Source: Oscillospiraceae bacterium (lineage in GTDB: Bacteria; Bacillota; Clostridia; UMGS1810). Taken from it: a stretch of DNA of 10,886 nt. The first letter of the stretch is position 1. The number at the start of each line of letters is the position of its first letter. Location: positions 1-10,886 of the forward strand of contig JALEIO010000187.1 in assembly GCA_022769845.1 (NCBI GenBank), in the 5' to 3' direction. The position numbers and the translations under genes were made by a program. Below the pieces are notes generated by a model, which was not told where the DNA came from, ran no database searches, and saw only the letters and a list, made by a program, of their open reading frames with translations. Of this stretch, positions 1 through 7,029 are shown piece by piece.

Positions 1-40
1 AAAAGCAGAGTTGTGCATAAGCATTGTCTCTGCTTTTTTT
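1..40 (+). terminator. Rho-independent terminator of an upstream gene
   Basis: A perfect 10-bp inverted repeat (1-10 with 28-37) encloses a 17-nt loop and runs into a T tract at 34-40. This is the usual form of an intrinsic terminator. It ends a transcript that entered from the left of the window and separates it from the glyA promoter. Confidence 0.8.
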
Positions 41-78
41 GTTTTATGAAAACTTAAAATTTATTTTGTTTAAAACTA

Positions 79-107
79 TTGCAAATTATCCGAAAAAGAG
101 GTAAAAT
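79..107 (+). promoter_or_regulatory. Sigma-A-type promoter of the glyA unit
   Basis: A -35 box TTGCAA (79-84) and a -10 box TAAAAT (102-107) are separated by exactly 17 nt, in A/T-rich DNA between the upstream terminator and glyA. Transcription would start near 113-116, giving a leader of about 25 nt with the GGAG ribosome site at 129-132. The leader is too short for a riboswitch. Confidence 0.6.
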
Positions 108-139
108 AAATATATATTTGCGAAAAAAGGAGAAACAAG

Positions 140-1381
140 ATGTATACGACAGACGAAATCAGAAAACAGGATCCACAGGTTGCGGACGCAATCGAAATGG
201 AAGTTGAAAGACAGCGCAGCAAAATTGAACTTATTGCAAGCGAGAATTTTGTAAGCAGCGCGGTTATTGAGGCTATGGGAACTCCTCTTACAAACAAGTA
301 TGCCGAAGGATATCCGGGCAAAAGATATTACGGCGGCTGCGAGTGTGTTGATATTGTGGAAAATCTTGCAATCGAGAGGGCAAAAAAGATTTTCGGCGCG
401 GAACACGCAAACGTTCAGCCTCATTCGGGTGCGCAGGCTAATATGGCAGTATTTTTTGCAACCCTGAAACCCGGCGATACGGTGCTCGGTATGAACCTTT
501 CGCACGGCGGACATTTGTCGCACGGAAGTCCTGTAAATATGTCGGGTACATATTTTAATATTGTTCAGTACGGTGTTGACAAGGATACACAGGTTATTGA
601 TTATGACGAGGTTGAAAAAATTGCCGAAGAGTGCAAGCCGAAGCTTATCGTTGCAGGCGCGAGCGCTTATTCGCGAACCATTGATTTTGAACGCTTTGCA
701 AAAATTGCCGAAAAAGTGGGCGCATATCTTATGGTGGATATTGCGCATATTGCAGGACTTGTTGCGGCAGGACTTCATCCGAGCCCTGTTCCGTATGCGG
801 ATTTTGTAACAACAACAACTCACAAAACTCTTCGCGGTCCCCGTGGCGGTCTTATTCTTTGCAAGGAAAAATATGCAAAAATGATTAACAAGGCAGTATT
901 CCCCGGTATTCAGGGCGGCCCGCTTATGCATATTATAGCTGCAAAGGCAGTTTGCTTCGGCGAGGCTCTTACCGATGATTTTAAAGCGTATCAGACGCAG
1001 ATTGTCAAAAACGCAAAGGCTCTTTGCAGCGCGCTTATCGAAAAAGGCTTCAACATTGTTTCGGGCGGCACCGACAATCATCTTATGCTTATCGACCTTA
1101 CAAATATGAATATCACAGGCAAAGAGGCAGAAAAGCTGCTCGATGAGGTGGGCGTTACGGTTAATAAAAACACAATTCCTTTTGAAACCACAAGTCCGTT
1201 TATCACAAGCGGTATAAGAATAGGCACTCCGGCTGTTACGTCGCGCGGCTTTAAAGAAGAAGATATGGAAGAAATTGCAAACATTATTTATCTTACTCTT
1301 TCCGATTTTGACAAAAACCAGGATAACGTAAGGAAAAGAGTTAAAGCTCTTTGTGATAAATATCCTTTATACAGTAAATAA
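140..1381 (+). CDS. glyA: Serine hydroxymethyltransferase
   Basis: This cytoplasmic PLP enzyme interconverts serine plus tetrahydrofolate with glycine plus 5,10-methylene-tetrahydrofolate, the main source of one-carbon units for purine, thymidylate and methionine synthesis. At 413 aa it has normal family length. Visible signatures are ASENFVS (33-39), YAEGYPGKRYYGG (54-66), QPHSGAQAN (93-101), the cofactor-contacting VDIAH (199-203), the TTTTHKTLRGPRGG block with the Schiff-base lysine at K229 (the same number as in the E. coli enzyme), and the substrate-carboxylate arginine in GIRIGTPA (R360). The ATG at 140 is supported by GGAG at 129-132, 7 nt upstream. It is the first gene of a unit with rarA, whose start lies 18 nt after the stop codon. 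No folate, glycine or purine riboswitch is visible in the short leader. The gene is complete and ordinary. Confidence 0.97.
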   Translation: MYTTDEIRKQDPQVADAIEMEVERQRSKIELIASENFVSSAVIEAMGTPLTNKYAEGYPGKRYYGGCECVDIVENLAIERAKKIFGAEHANVQPHSGAQANMAVFFATLKPGDTVLGMNLSHGGHLSHGSPVNMSGTYFNIVQYGVDKDTQVIDYDEVEKIAEECKPKLIVAGASAYSRTIDFERFAKIAEKVGAYLMVDIAHIAGLVAAGLHPSPVPYADFVTTTTHKTLRGPRGGLILCKEKYAKMINKAVFPGIQGGPLMHIIAAKAVCFGEALTDDFKAYQTQIVKNAKALCSALIEKGFNIVSGGTDNHLMLIDLTNMNITGKEAEKLLDEVGVTVNKNTIPFETTSPFITSGIRIGTPAVTSRGFKEEDMEEIANIIYLTLSDFDKNQDNVRKRVKALCDKYPLYSK

Positions 1382-1399
1382 AATTTATGGGTGATTGAA

Positions 1400-2674
1400 A
1401 TGAATATCCCATTGGCAGAACGAATGCGTCCGACTCGTCTTGATGACGTTGTCGGACAAACTCATATTATAGGGGAAGGCAAAATTTTAACAAATATTCT
1501 AAAATCGGGCAAAATACCCAATATGATTTTTTTCGGCCCGGCAGGATGCGGCAAAACCACCGTTGCAAACATTTGTGCAAATGCGGCAAACAGGGTGTTT
1601 TTTAAGCTTAACGCCACCACCGCGTCACTAAAAGATGTTCGTGAAATTGCCGAAAAAACTTCGGAATATGAAAACGGAATTTTGCTCTATCTTGACGAAA
1701 TTCAGAATTTTAACAAAAAGCAGCAGCAGTCGCTTTTGGAATATATTGAAAACGGAAAAATAACGCTGATTGCAAGCACTACGGAAAATCCGCATTTTTA
1801 TATTTACAACGCTATTTTGTCGCGTTCAACGGTTTTGGAGTTCAAAAACATTTCGCCCGACGAAATTGAAAAGGCGGTGCGCCGCGCGATAAACGGTGTT
1901 AAAAGCGATTATCCCGACAGGCTTATAACTTTTTCCGACGATGCAATCGAGCATATTGCAAACGCAAGCGGTGGCGATGTTCGAAAGGCGATAAATGCGG
2001 TTGAAGTATGTGTTTTGTCGCAAGCCTATAATATGGACGAAAAAATTGACATCACGCTTGAAACGGCAGTGGACTGCACGCAGACGGGGTCGTTTGCTCA
2101 CGACAAAAACGGCGATGGGCATTACGATGTTATAAGCGCGTTTCAAAAGTCAATCCGCGGAAGCGACGCCGACGCGGGAATTTACTATCTTGCGCGGCTG
2201 CTTTTGGGTGGTGACCTTATAACAGTGTGTAGGCGGCTTTTGGTTATTGCGTCGGAGGATATCGGTCTGGCATATCCAAACGCGGCGGTAATTACAAAAG
2301 CGTGTGTTGACAGCGCACTTCAGCTTGGACTTCCCGAGGCGAGGATTCCGCTTGCAGAGGCGGTGATTCTGCTTGCAAATTCGCCCAAATCAAACTCTGC
2401 AATATGCGCTATAGACGCGGCAATGCGCGATATAGAAACCACAGATACGGGCAGTGTTCCGCTGCATTTAAAAGACAGTCATTATAAGGGCGCGGCAAAG
2501 CTTGGACGCGGCGTTGACTATAAATATCCGCATAACTATGAAAATGCCTACGTTCCACAGCAGTATCTTCCCGACAAAATTAAAAACAAAAAATATTATA
2601 TTCCGCGCAACAATAAAACGGAAAATTCATTTAAAGCGTATCTTGATAAAATAAAAGGGAGCGGTGAAAATTGA
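1400..2674 (+). CDS. rarA: Replication-associated recombination protein RarA (MgsA), AAA+ ATPase
   Basis: RarA/MgsA/YrvN belongs to the clamp-loader branch of AAA+ ATPases. It acts at stalled replication forks with single-strand binding protein and is related to eukaryotic WRNIP1/Mgs1. From ATG 1400 the protein has 424 aa, typical of the family. Motifs in order are the N-terminal box PLAERMRPTRLDDVVGQ (4-20), Walker A GPAGCGKT (46-53), Walker B LLYLDEI (95-101), sensor 1 in TLIASTTENP (122-131) and an arginine-finger box ILSRS (139-143). The C-terminal half carries the family's helical and tetramerisation region, including ASEDIGLAYPNA. A GTG at 1391 is in frame, but no ribosome site precedes it. 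ATG 1400 has GGTGAT at 1390-1395, matching the 3' part of the anti-SD complement, though the spacing is short. The stop codon overlaps the next start codon (TTGA, 2671-2674), implying translational coupling. Confidence 0.95.
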   Translation: MNIPLAERMRPTRLDDVVGQTHIIGEGKILTNILKSGKIPNMIFFGPAGCGKTTVANICANAANRVFFKLNATTASLKDVREIAEKTSEYENGILLYLDEIQNFNKKQQQSLLEYIENGKITLIASTTENPHFYIYNAILSRSTVLEFKNISPDEIEKAVRRAINGVKSDYPDRLITFSDDAIEHIANASGGDVRKAINAVEVCVLSQAYNMDEKIDITLETAVDCTQTGSFAHDKNGDGHYDVISAFQKSIRGSDADAGIYYLARLLLGGDLITVCRRLLVIASEDIGLAYPNAAVITKACVDSALQLGLPEARIPLAEAVILLANSPKSNSAICAIDAAMRDIETTDTGSVPLHLKDSHYKGAAKLGRGVDYKYPHNYENAYVPQQYLPDKIKNKKYYIPRNNKTENSFKAYLDKIKGSGEN

Positions 2675-3138
2675 AAATTTATACCAAAACAGGCGACGAG
2701 GGATTTAGCGACGTACTACAAAAACGCGTAAAAAAATCGGACAAAATTTTTGATTTAATCGGAACTTTGGATAAGCTTAACGCAGTTTTGAGCCTTGCTT
2801 ATAACTTTTGTGCAAAGGATGAAGTCAAAGTCGAAATTGCTGATTTGCAGCGAAAAATTGTAGGTCTTAACGGTAAAATTGCAGGTTTTTCCGAATTTGA
2901 TTTTGACGTTTCGTATTTTGAAGAAAAAATCGACTATTACAGTGAAAAAACGGTTGGATTTTCGCTTTATGATATGCCGCAGAAAAAGGACAGCGCATTT
3001 ATAAATCTTGCTCGTACCGTTTGCCGCGAGGCAGAGCGTACGGCAGTGGATATTGACGAGAAAAATATTGATTTAATCCGCTGTTTGAACAGAATGTCCG
3101 ACTATCTTTATGCGGTCGGAAAATATCTTGATATTTAA
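2671..3138 (+). CDS. Short, divergent PduO-type ATP:cob(I)alamin adenosyltransferase-like protein
   Basis: PduO/MMAB-type enzymes are trimeric helical-bundle proteins that move the 5'-deoxyadenosyl group of ATP onto cob(I)alamin to form coenzyme B12. This 155-aa protein keeps the N-terminal ATP loop IYTKTGDEG (3-11), the Asp of the subunit-interface motif GTLDKLN (D34; the next residue is usually Glu, here Lys), the ARTVCREAER helix (R115, R119, E122, R123) and the C-terminal NRMSDYLY signature (140-147). It is about 30 residues shorter than usual. The middle is trimmed, the PGG turn normally following the F-x-L strand is absent (FSLYDMP, 97-103), and the C-terminus stops soon after the last helix. 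The start is TTG 2671, with GGGAG at 2657-2661 and a 4-nt overlap with rarA. No B12 genes or B12-dependent enzymes are nearby. Family membership is well supported; activity is uncertain. Confidence 0.8.
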   Translation: MKIYTKTGDEGFSDVLQKRVKKSDKIFDLIGTLDKLNAVLSLAYNFCAKDEVKVEIADLQRKIVGLNGKIAGFSEFDFDVSYFEEKIDYYSEKTVGFSLYDMPQKKDSAFINLARTVCREAERTAVDIDEKNIDLIRCLNRMSDYLYAVGKYLDI

Positions 3139-3154
3139 AATTTTGGAGAAAAAT

Positions 3155-3883
3155 ATGAAAAAAACCGCTATTGTAACGGGCGCGTCGCGTGGAATAGGAA
3201 GGGCGGCGGCGATTGCTCTTTCAAAAGAATTTAACGTTGTAGTAAACTGTCTTGAAAATGTTTCGCTGGCACAAGGCACGGCGGACGAAATTTTAAAAAA
3301 CGGCGGAAATGCGCTGGTTTTCAAGGCAGATGTGTCGGATTTTGACAGCGCGCATAAGCTTTGCGACTTTGCAATCAAAAATTTTGGCGGCGTTGATGTT
3401 TTGGTTAATAATGCAGCAATTTCGCAGCAAAAGGTTTTTTGTGACATAACCGAGGACGAATTTAAAAATATGATGCAAATTAATGTCGGCAGTGTGTTTA
3501 ATATGTGCAAGGCGGTTATGAGCGAAATGCTGCGCAAAAAAAGCGGAAAAATAATAAATATTTCATCGGTATGGGGCATAACCGGCGCGTCGTGCGAGGT
3601 GCACTATTCCGCCTCAAAAGCGGCGGTTATCGGATTTACAAAGGCGCTTGCAAAAGAACTCGCACCGTCGGGAATAAGTGTAAACTGTGTAGCTCCGGGT
3701 GTGGTCAATACCGATATGTGCAGCTTTGACGATGAAACAATGCGCCTTGTAACCGAGGATATTCCTATGGGCAAAATTGCGGAGCCGGAAAAAATTGCTG
3801 ATGTTATAGCGTTTTTGGCGAGCGGCAGTGCGGATTACATTACGGGAGAGGTTATAAACGTGAGCGGTGGATTTGTTGTTTGA
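3155..3883 (+). CDS. SDR-family oxidoreductase, FabG-like (3-oxoacyl-ACP reductase type)
   Basis: Classical short-chain dehydrogenase/reductase of 242 aa with a Rossmann fold and expected NAD(P)H dependence. The cofactor loop TGASRGIG is at 8-15, the NNAAI motif at 85-89 (usually NNAGI), catalytic Ser138 in ISSVWG, and the Tyr151-x3-Lys155 pair in YSASK. This tetrad numbering equals that of E. coli FabG. The C-terminal VAPGVVNTDM (179-188) and the ITGEVINVSGGF end (229-240) are also FabG-like. Fatty-acid synthesis genes are not adjacent, so the substrate could be 3-oxoacyl-ACP or another carbonyl compound. The start is ATG 3155, with GGAG at 3145-3148. The in-frame ATG at 3110 lies inside the preceding gene and lacks a ribosome site. 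It is the last gene of the glyA unit, 16 nt after the adenosyltransferase-like gene. No clear terminator follows. Confidence 0.88.
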   Translation: MKKTAIVTGASRGIGRAAAIALSKEFNVVVNCLENVSLAQGTADEILKNGGNALVFKADVSDFDSAHKLCDFAIKNFGGVDVLVNNAAISQQKVFCDITEDEFKNMMQINVGSVFNMCKAVMSEMLRKKSGKIINISSVWGITGASCEVHYSASKAAVIGFTKALAKELAPSGISVNCVAPGVVNTDMCSFDDETMRLVTEDIPMGKIAEPEKIADVIAFLASGSADYITGEVINVSGGFVV

Positions 3884-3892
3884 AAATTTTTA

Positions 3893-3921
3893 TTGCAAAT
3901 TGTGATTTTGTGTGATATACT
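3893..3921 (+). promoter_or_regulatory. Sigma-A-type promoter of the kinase-phosphatase-trmK unit
   Basis: TTGCAA (-35, 3893-3898) and TATACT (-10, 3916-3921) are 17 nt apart in the 99-nt gap between the SDR gene and the kinase gene. The predicted start near 3928 leaves a leader of about 55 nt. The -35 region shares the 11-mer TATTGCAAATT (3891-3901) with the glyA promoter (77-87). Confidence 0.65.
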
Positions 3922-3982
3922 GTAAAATGACATCATAATACACAATTAACTATATTGTTTAAAATACGAAGGAAGTTGAAGT

Positions 3983-4810
3983 ATGGCTAATAATTTAAAC
4001 AAAGTGTCAGCAAATGAAAAGGTTGTGTCAAGAACTGATAAGGGCGGCAATCCGGCGCGCGATTACACCAAGGTAATTTTAAATGAAGACAGCGATTTTT
4101 CAATTGTTGAAGCGTATAAATCCACAAGAACAAACCTTGAATACGCACTTGCGGCGGCAGAAGGCTGCAAAAAGATTATTTTTACCTCTGCAATGCCGAG
4201 TGAGGGCAAAACTACATCGTGCATAAACACGGCTATTACATTTGCGCTTGCAGACGCAAAAATCATACTTATTGACGCCGATTTAAGAAAGCCGAAGGTT
4301 CATATGTGTCTTGAGCTTGAAAATAATACGGGATTTTCAAACTATCTTGCGGGTTTTTCCGAGCTTGACGAGGTTATTCAGCACTGCAAAAACGGTCTTG
4401 ACGTAATCACAAGCGGACAAATTCCTCCCAATCCTTCCGAGCTTTTGGTGTCGGCGAGAATGGAAAAGGCTTTAAACGAGCTTGCAAAAAGCTACGATTA
4501 CATTATTATCGACGCACCTCCTGTAAATATTGTGTCCGACGCGGTGTCAATGGCAAAGTTTGCAACAGGTGTCGCGATTGTTGTAAAAGAAAATTTCACA
4601 ACTCACGATGCGCTTAAAAAAGCGCTTTCCAGCCTTGAATTTGCCAACGCAAAAATTTTAGGCTTTATATTGAACGATGTTGTTGCAACAAAGGGATATT
4701 ATTCTAAATATTACAAGTACCGCTATCGTTACCGATACGGCTACAAATATAAATACTCACACAATGACGAAAATTCGTACAGTAAATCTAATGCGGATAA
4801 AAAGAATTAA
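3983..4810 (+). CDS. cpsD: Tyrosine-protein kinase, BY-kinase (CpsD/CapB/YwqD family)
   Basis: Bacterial tyrosine kinases of this family are P-loop proteins that autophosphorylate a C-terminal tyrosine cluster and usually control capsule or exopolysaccharide assembly. In this 275-aa protein the subunit-contact motif EAYKSTRTNL is at 43-52, Walker A SAMPSEGKTT at 69-78, Walker A' ILIDADLRKP at 95-104 and Walker B YIIIDAPP at 173-180. The tail has 12 tyrosines between residues 239 and 266, many alternating with Lys or Arg (Y-K-Y-R-Y-R-Y-R-Y). That is a much larger and more basic cluster than the few tyrosines typical of the family. No transmembrane segment or Wzz-type domain is fused, so it is the Firmicute split type, which normally needs a membrane modulator (CpsC/CapA); none lies in the window. 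AAGGAAG at 3969-3975 supports ATG 3983. The cognate type of phosphatase gene follows 20 nt downstream. Confidence 0.92.
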   Translation: MANNLNKVSANEKVVSRTDKGGNPARDYTKVILNEDSDFSIVEAYKSTRTNLEYALAAAEGCKKIIFTSAMPSEGKTTSCINTAITFALADAKIILIDADLRKPKVHMCLELENNTGFSNYLAGFSELDEVIQHCKNGLDVITSGQIPPNPSELLVSARMEKALNELAKSYDYIIIDAPPVNIVSDAVSMAKFATGVAIVVKENFTTHDALKKALSSLEFANAKILGFILNDVVATKGYYSKYYKYRYRYRYGYKYKYSHNDENSYSKSNADKKN

Positions 4811-4830
4811 TTTTCTGTTTGGAGAAGGTT

Positions 4831-5538
4831 ATGATTGATTTTCACACGCATATTCTTCCTGAAATTGACGACGGCGCAAAAAGCATTGAGCGGTCGCTTG
4901 AAATGTATGAATATCAAAAAAAATGCGGCGTTACAAAGATTGTTGCAACACCGCATTTTTATCCTGATAAAATTAGCATAGACGAATTTATAAAGAGGCG
5001 AAATAATGCGTATGACCGCGTTTTGAAGGCGGCGGCAGAAAAAAACATCAGCCTTTGCGAAACATATTTGGGCGCAGAGGCGGCAATACTTCCGGGCATT
5101 TCGCGTCTTGACGGTTTGGAGAAATTATGTATAGGCAATTCAAAATATATTTTGCTTGAAATGCCGCACGAAGGCTGGAATTCGGTGTGGGTTCAGCGCG
5201 AGATTTACGCGGTTTTTGTAAGCCGCGGTTTAATTCCCATTATGGCGCACATTGACAGATACATTTATTCAAAAGAAGATTTTAATCTGATTGACAAATT
5301 TTTTGACCCCAATGTTTGCTTTCAAATAAACGCTGATTGCTATTTTTCATTTTCAAACAGAAGAAGGGCAAAAAAATTTGCAAAAATGAACGCAATACAG
5401 TTTATCGGGTCGGACTGTCATAATATGTCTGACCGAGCGCCGACTCTCGGAAAATGCGTTGATATTATGAAAAAAATCCACGGCGAAAAGCTTGTTAAAG
5501 AGGTTTTTGAAAACAGCAGAATTGTTATAAATTCTTAA
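4831..5538 (+). CDS. cpsB: PHP-family protein-tyrosine phosphatase (CpsB/CapC/YwqE type)
   Basis: CpsB-type enzymes are metal-dependent tyrosine phosphatases of the PHP fold that dephosphorylate the partner BY-kinase. The 235-aa length is slightly below the usual ~245. Expected metal and catalytic residues are visible: MIDFHTHILPEIDDG (H5, H7, D13/D14), ATPHFYP (H42), the acidic and histidine pair in LEMPHEG (E110, H113), AHIDRY (H140) and IGSDCHNMSDRAP (D195, H197). ATG 4831 is preferred because GGAG sits at 4821-4824. An in-frame TTG at 4819 would place the ribosome site inside the coding region. Adjacent placement after the kinase implies that the pair forms a reversible phosphorylation switch. 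The next gene, trmK, starts 19 nt after the stop codon. Confidence 0.92.
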   Translation: MIDFHTHILPEIDDGAKSIERSLEMYEYQKKCGVTKIVATPHFYPDKISIDEFIKRRNNAYDRVLKAAAEKNISLCETYLGAEAAILPGISRLDGLEKLCIGNSKYILLEMPHEGWNSVWVQREIYAVFVSRGLIPIMAHIDRYIYSKEDFNLIDKFFDPNVCFQINADCYFSFSNRRRAKKFAKMNAIQFIGSDCHNMSDRAPTLGKCVDIMKKIHGEKLVKEVFENSRIVINS

Positions 5539-5557
5539 AATTTTAAGGAAAAATATA

Positions 5558-6238
5558 ATGATTTTAACAGAAAGATTACGAAAAGTTGCAGAATATGTTA
5601 ATAATTCAGACTGCCTTGCAGACATCGGCACAGACCACGGATATGTGCCGATTTTCTGTGTAACACAGGGGCGGGCAAAAACTGCCGTTGCAAGCGATAT
5701 AAACATAGGTCCGCTAAACATCGCGCAGAAAAACATTGAAAAATATTTGCTTTCAGACAAAATTTCAACGCGCATTTCAAACGGGTTTGAAAACTTTGAA
5801 AAGGGAAGCTTTGATACTGCGGTAATTGCAGGTATGGGCGGACTTTTGATAAACGAAATTCTTGAAAACGGCAAAAGAAAGTTTAGCGATAAAACGCATA
5901 TTATACTTCAGCCGATGATTGCACAGAGCGAGGTAAGGCGATATCTTTCAGATAACGGATTTATTATTGAAAAAGAAAATCTTGCCAAAGAGGGCAACAA
6001 GATTTATAACATTTTTTTGTGCAAAAAAGGTGTTGAGCGTCTTTCTGAATTTGATATTTATGTGGGCAAACGCCTTTTGGAGGACAAAAATCCTCTGTTT
6101 TTAAAGTATATTGACGGTAAAATCCGTACGCTTGAAAAAATCATAAACGGACTTAAAAAGGCAGAAAATTCAGCATACGAGCTCGATATGCGAAAAAAAG
6201 AGCTCGGATATTATTTGAAGGCAAGGAATGAATTTTGA
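5558..6238 (+). CDS. trmK: tRNA (adenine(22)-N1)-methyltransferase
   Basis: TrmK (YqfN in Bacillus) uses S-adenosylmethionine to make m1A at position 22 in the D-loop of tRNAs. The 226-aa length fits the family. The N-terminal Rossmann domain starts with LTERLRKVAEYV and has the SAM motif LADIGTDHGYVP (20-31), the acidic end of strand 2 in ASDINIGPL (D47) and the family-specific IAGMGG (90-95) and ILQPM (116-120) blocks. The C-terminal part (about 185-222) is rich in charged heptad-like residues, consistent with the helical coiled-coil domain of TrmK. AAGGA at 5545-5549 supports ATG 5558. It is followed by a nif3 homologue whose ATG overlaps the trmK stop by one base (TGATG). The trmK-nif3 order is the usual Firmicute arrangement, but here a kinase/phosphatase pair precedes it rather than sigA-dnaG. 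Confidence 0.95.
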   Translation: MILTERLRKVAEYVNNSDCLADIGTDHGYVPIFCVTQGRAKTAVASDINIGPLNIAQKNIEKYLLSDKISTRISNGFENFEKGSFDTAVIAGMGGLLINEILENGKRKFSDKTHIILQPMIAQSEVRRYLSDNGFIIEKENLAKEGNKIYNIFLCKKGVERLSEFDIYVGKRLLEDKNPLFLKYIDGKIRTLEKIINGLKKAENSAYELDMRKKELGYYLKARNEF

Positions 6239-7026
6239 TGGTTAAGGTTAAAGATATTGTATCGTATTTTGAAAATATTTGTCCGTTTTCTCTGTGCGAG
6301 GAGTGGGACAATGTCGGGCTTTTAATCGGCAGTGAGGAAAATGAGGTAAAAAAAATTCTTGTGTGCCTTGACGTTGACAAATATGTTGCGGAGGAAGCGG
6401 CAAAGTGCGGTGCAAACCTTATAATATCGCATCATCCGGTAATTTTTCATCCGATGAAAAAAATTACCGAAAAAGATGAAAGCGCGGTTATAACGCTTAT
6501 AAAAAACGATATTTCGGTTTTCAGCGCACACACAAATCTTGATGTTGCCACCGGCGGTCTTAACGATTATCTTGCAAAAAAGCTCGGGCTTAAAAACACA
6601 GAAATTCTTGTTCCGACGGGTGAATATAACAAAAAAACCGTGGGCTACGGGCGCGCTGCAAGTCTTGAAAAACCAATTTCCTTTGGAGAAATTATAAAAT
6701 CAACCGCAAAAATTTTAGGCGCGCAAAATCTTCGTTATGTGGGAGATACCAAGCGTATGATTGGCAAAATTGCCGTAAATTCAGGCGGCGGCGCGTCTAT
6801 GGCGGATGCGTGCTTTGAAAAAGAAGTTGACCTTTACATTACAGGCGATTTTAAATATTCATCGGCGCGCGACTGCGCAGAAAAAGGGCTGTGCATTATT
6901 GACGCGGGCCATTACGAAACCGAGATTATTGCTTGCGAATGGTTTGCAGAAAAGTTAAACGAAAAATTTGACCTTGAGGTTATAAAAAGCCAAAAAAACG
7001 TTAATGTTATAAAATATTTACGCTAA
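6238..7026 (+). CDS. Nif3-like dinuclear metal centre hexameric protein (YqfO/YbgI family)
   Basis: Nif3 proteins form hexameric toroids with a two-metal site. They are often annotated as GTP cyclohydrolase I type 2, but their physiological role is unsettled. Metal-ligand motifs are present: ISHHPVIFHP (H65, H66), the SAHTNLDVATGGLND block (H98, D102) and the C-terminal DAGHYETE (H225, E229). ITGDFKYSSA (201-210) is also typical. The protein has 262 aa, so it lacks the middle CutA1/PII-like insertion seen in the ~370-aa Bacillus YqfO and resembles the compact E. coli YbgI. ATG 6238 overlaps the trmK stop codon. The TTG at 6235 is also in frame, and AAGGA at 6223-6227 could serve either. rnpB begins about 3 nt after the stop codon. 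Confidence 0.93.
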   Translation: MVKVKDIVSYFENICPFSLCEEWDNVGLLIGSEENEVKKILVCLDVDKYVAEEAAKCGANLIISHHPVIFHPMKKITEKDESAVITLIKNDISVFSAHTNLDVATGGLNDYLAKKLGLKNTEILVPTGEYNKKTVGYGRAASLEKPISFGEIIKSTAKILGAQNLRYVGDTKRMIGKIAVNSGGGASMADACFEKEVDLYITGDFKYSSARDCAEKGLCIIDAGHYETEIIACEWFAEKLNEKFDLEVIKSQKNVNVIKYLR

Positions 7027-7029
7027 ATT

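Noticed and set aside
86..1081. Long minus-strand open frame (331 codons) opposite glyA
   Set aside because: It is a mirror of the glyA coding frame. Its composition is rich in Arg, Cys, Asn and Phe with no recognisable motif, it has no ribosome site, and glyA on the + strand is unmistakable.
3110..3154. N-terminal extension of the SDR protein from ATG 3110
   Set aside because: It would overlap the preceding gene, has no ribosome site, and adds 15 residues before the normal SDR start. ATG 3155 has GGAG at a good distance.
3073..3579. Minus-strand open frame of 168 codons opposite the adenosyltransferase/SDR junction
   Set aside because: It crosses two supported + strand genes, has a low-complexity Ser/Ile/Phe/Leu-rich translation and no motif.
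3884..3982. Terminator after the SDR gene
   Set aside because: No stable G/C-containing stem followed by a T run is seen in the gap. Only the promoter elements stand out, so the glyA unit may read through into the next one.
4697..4756. DNA microsatellite in the kinase tail
   Set aside because: The repeat exists at the peptide level only. Codons for Tyr, Arg and Lys vary along the run, so there is no DNA repeat unit.
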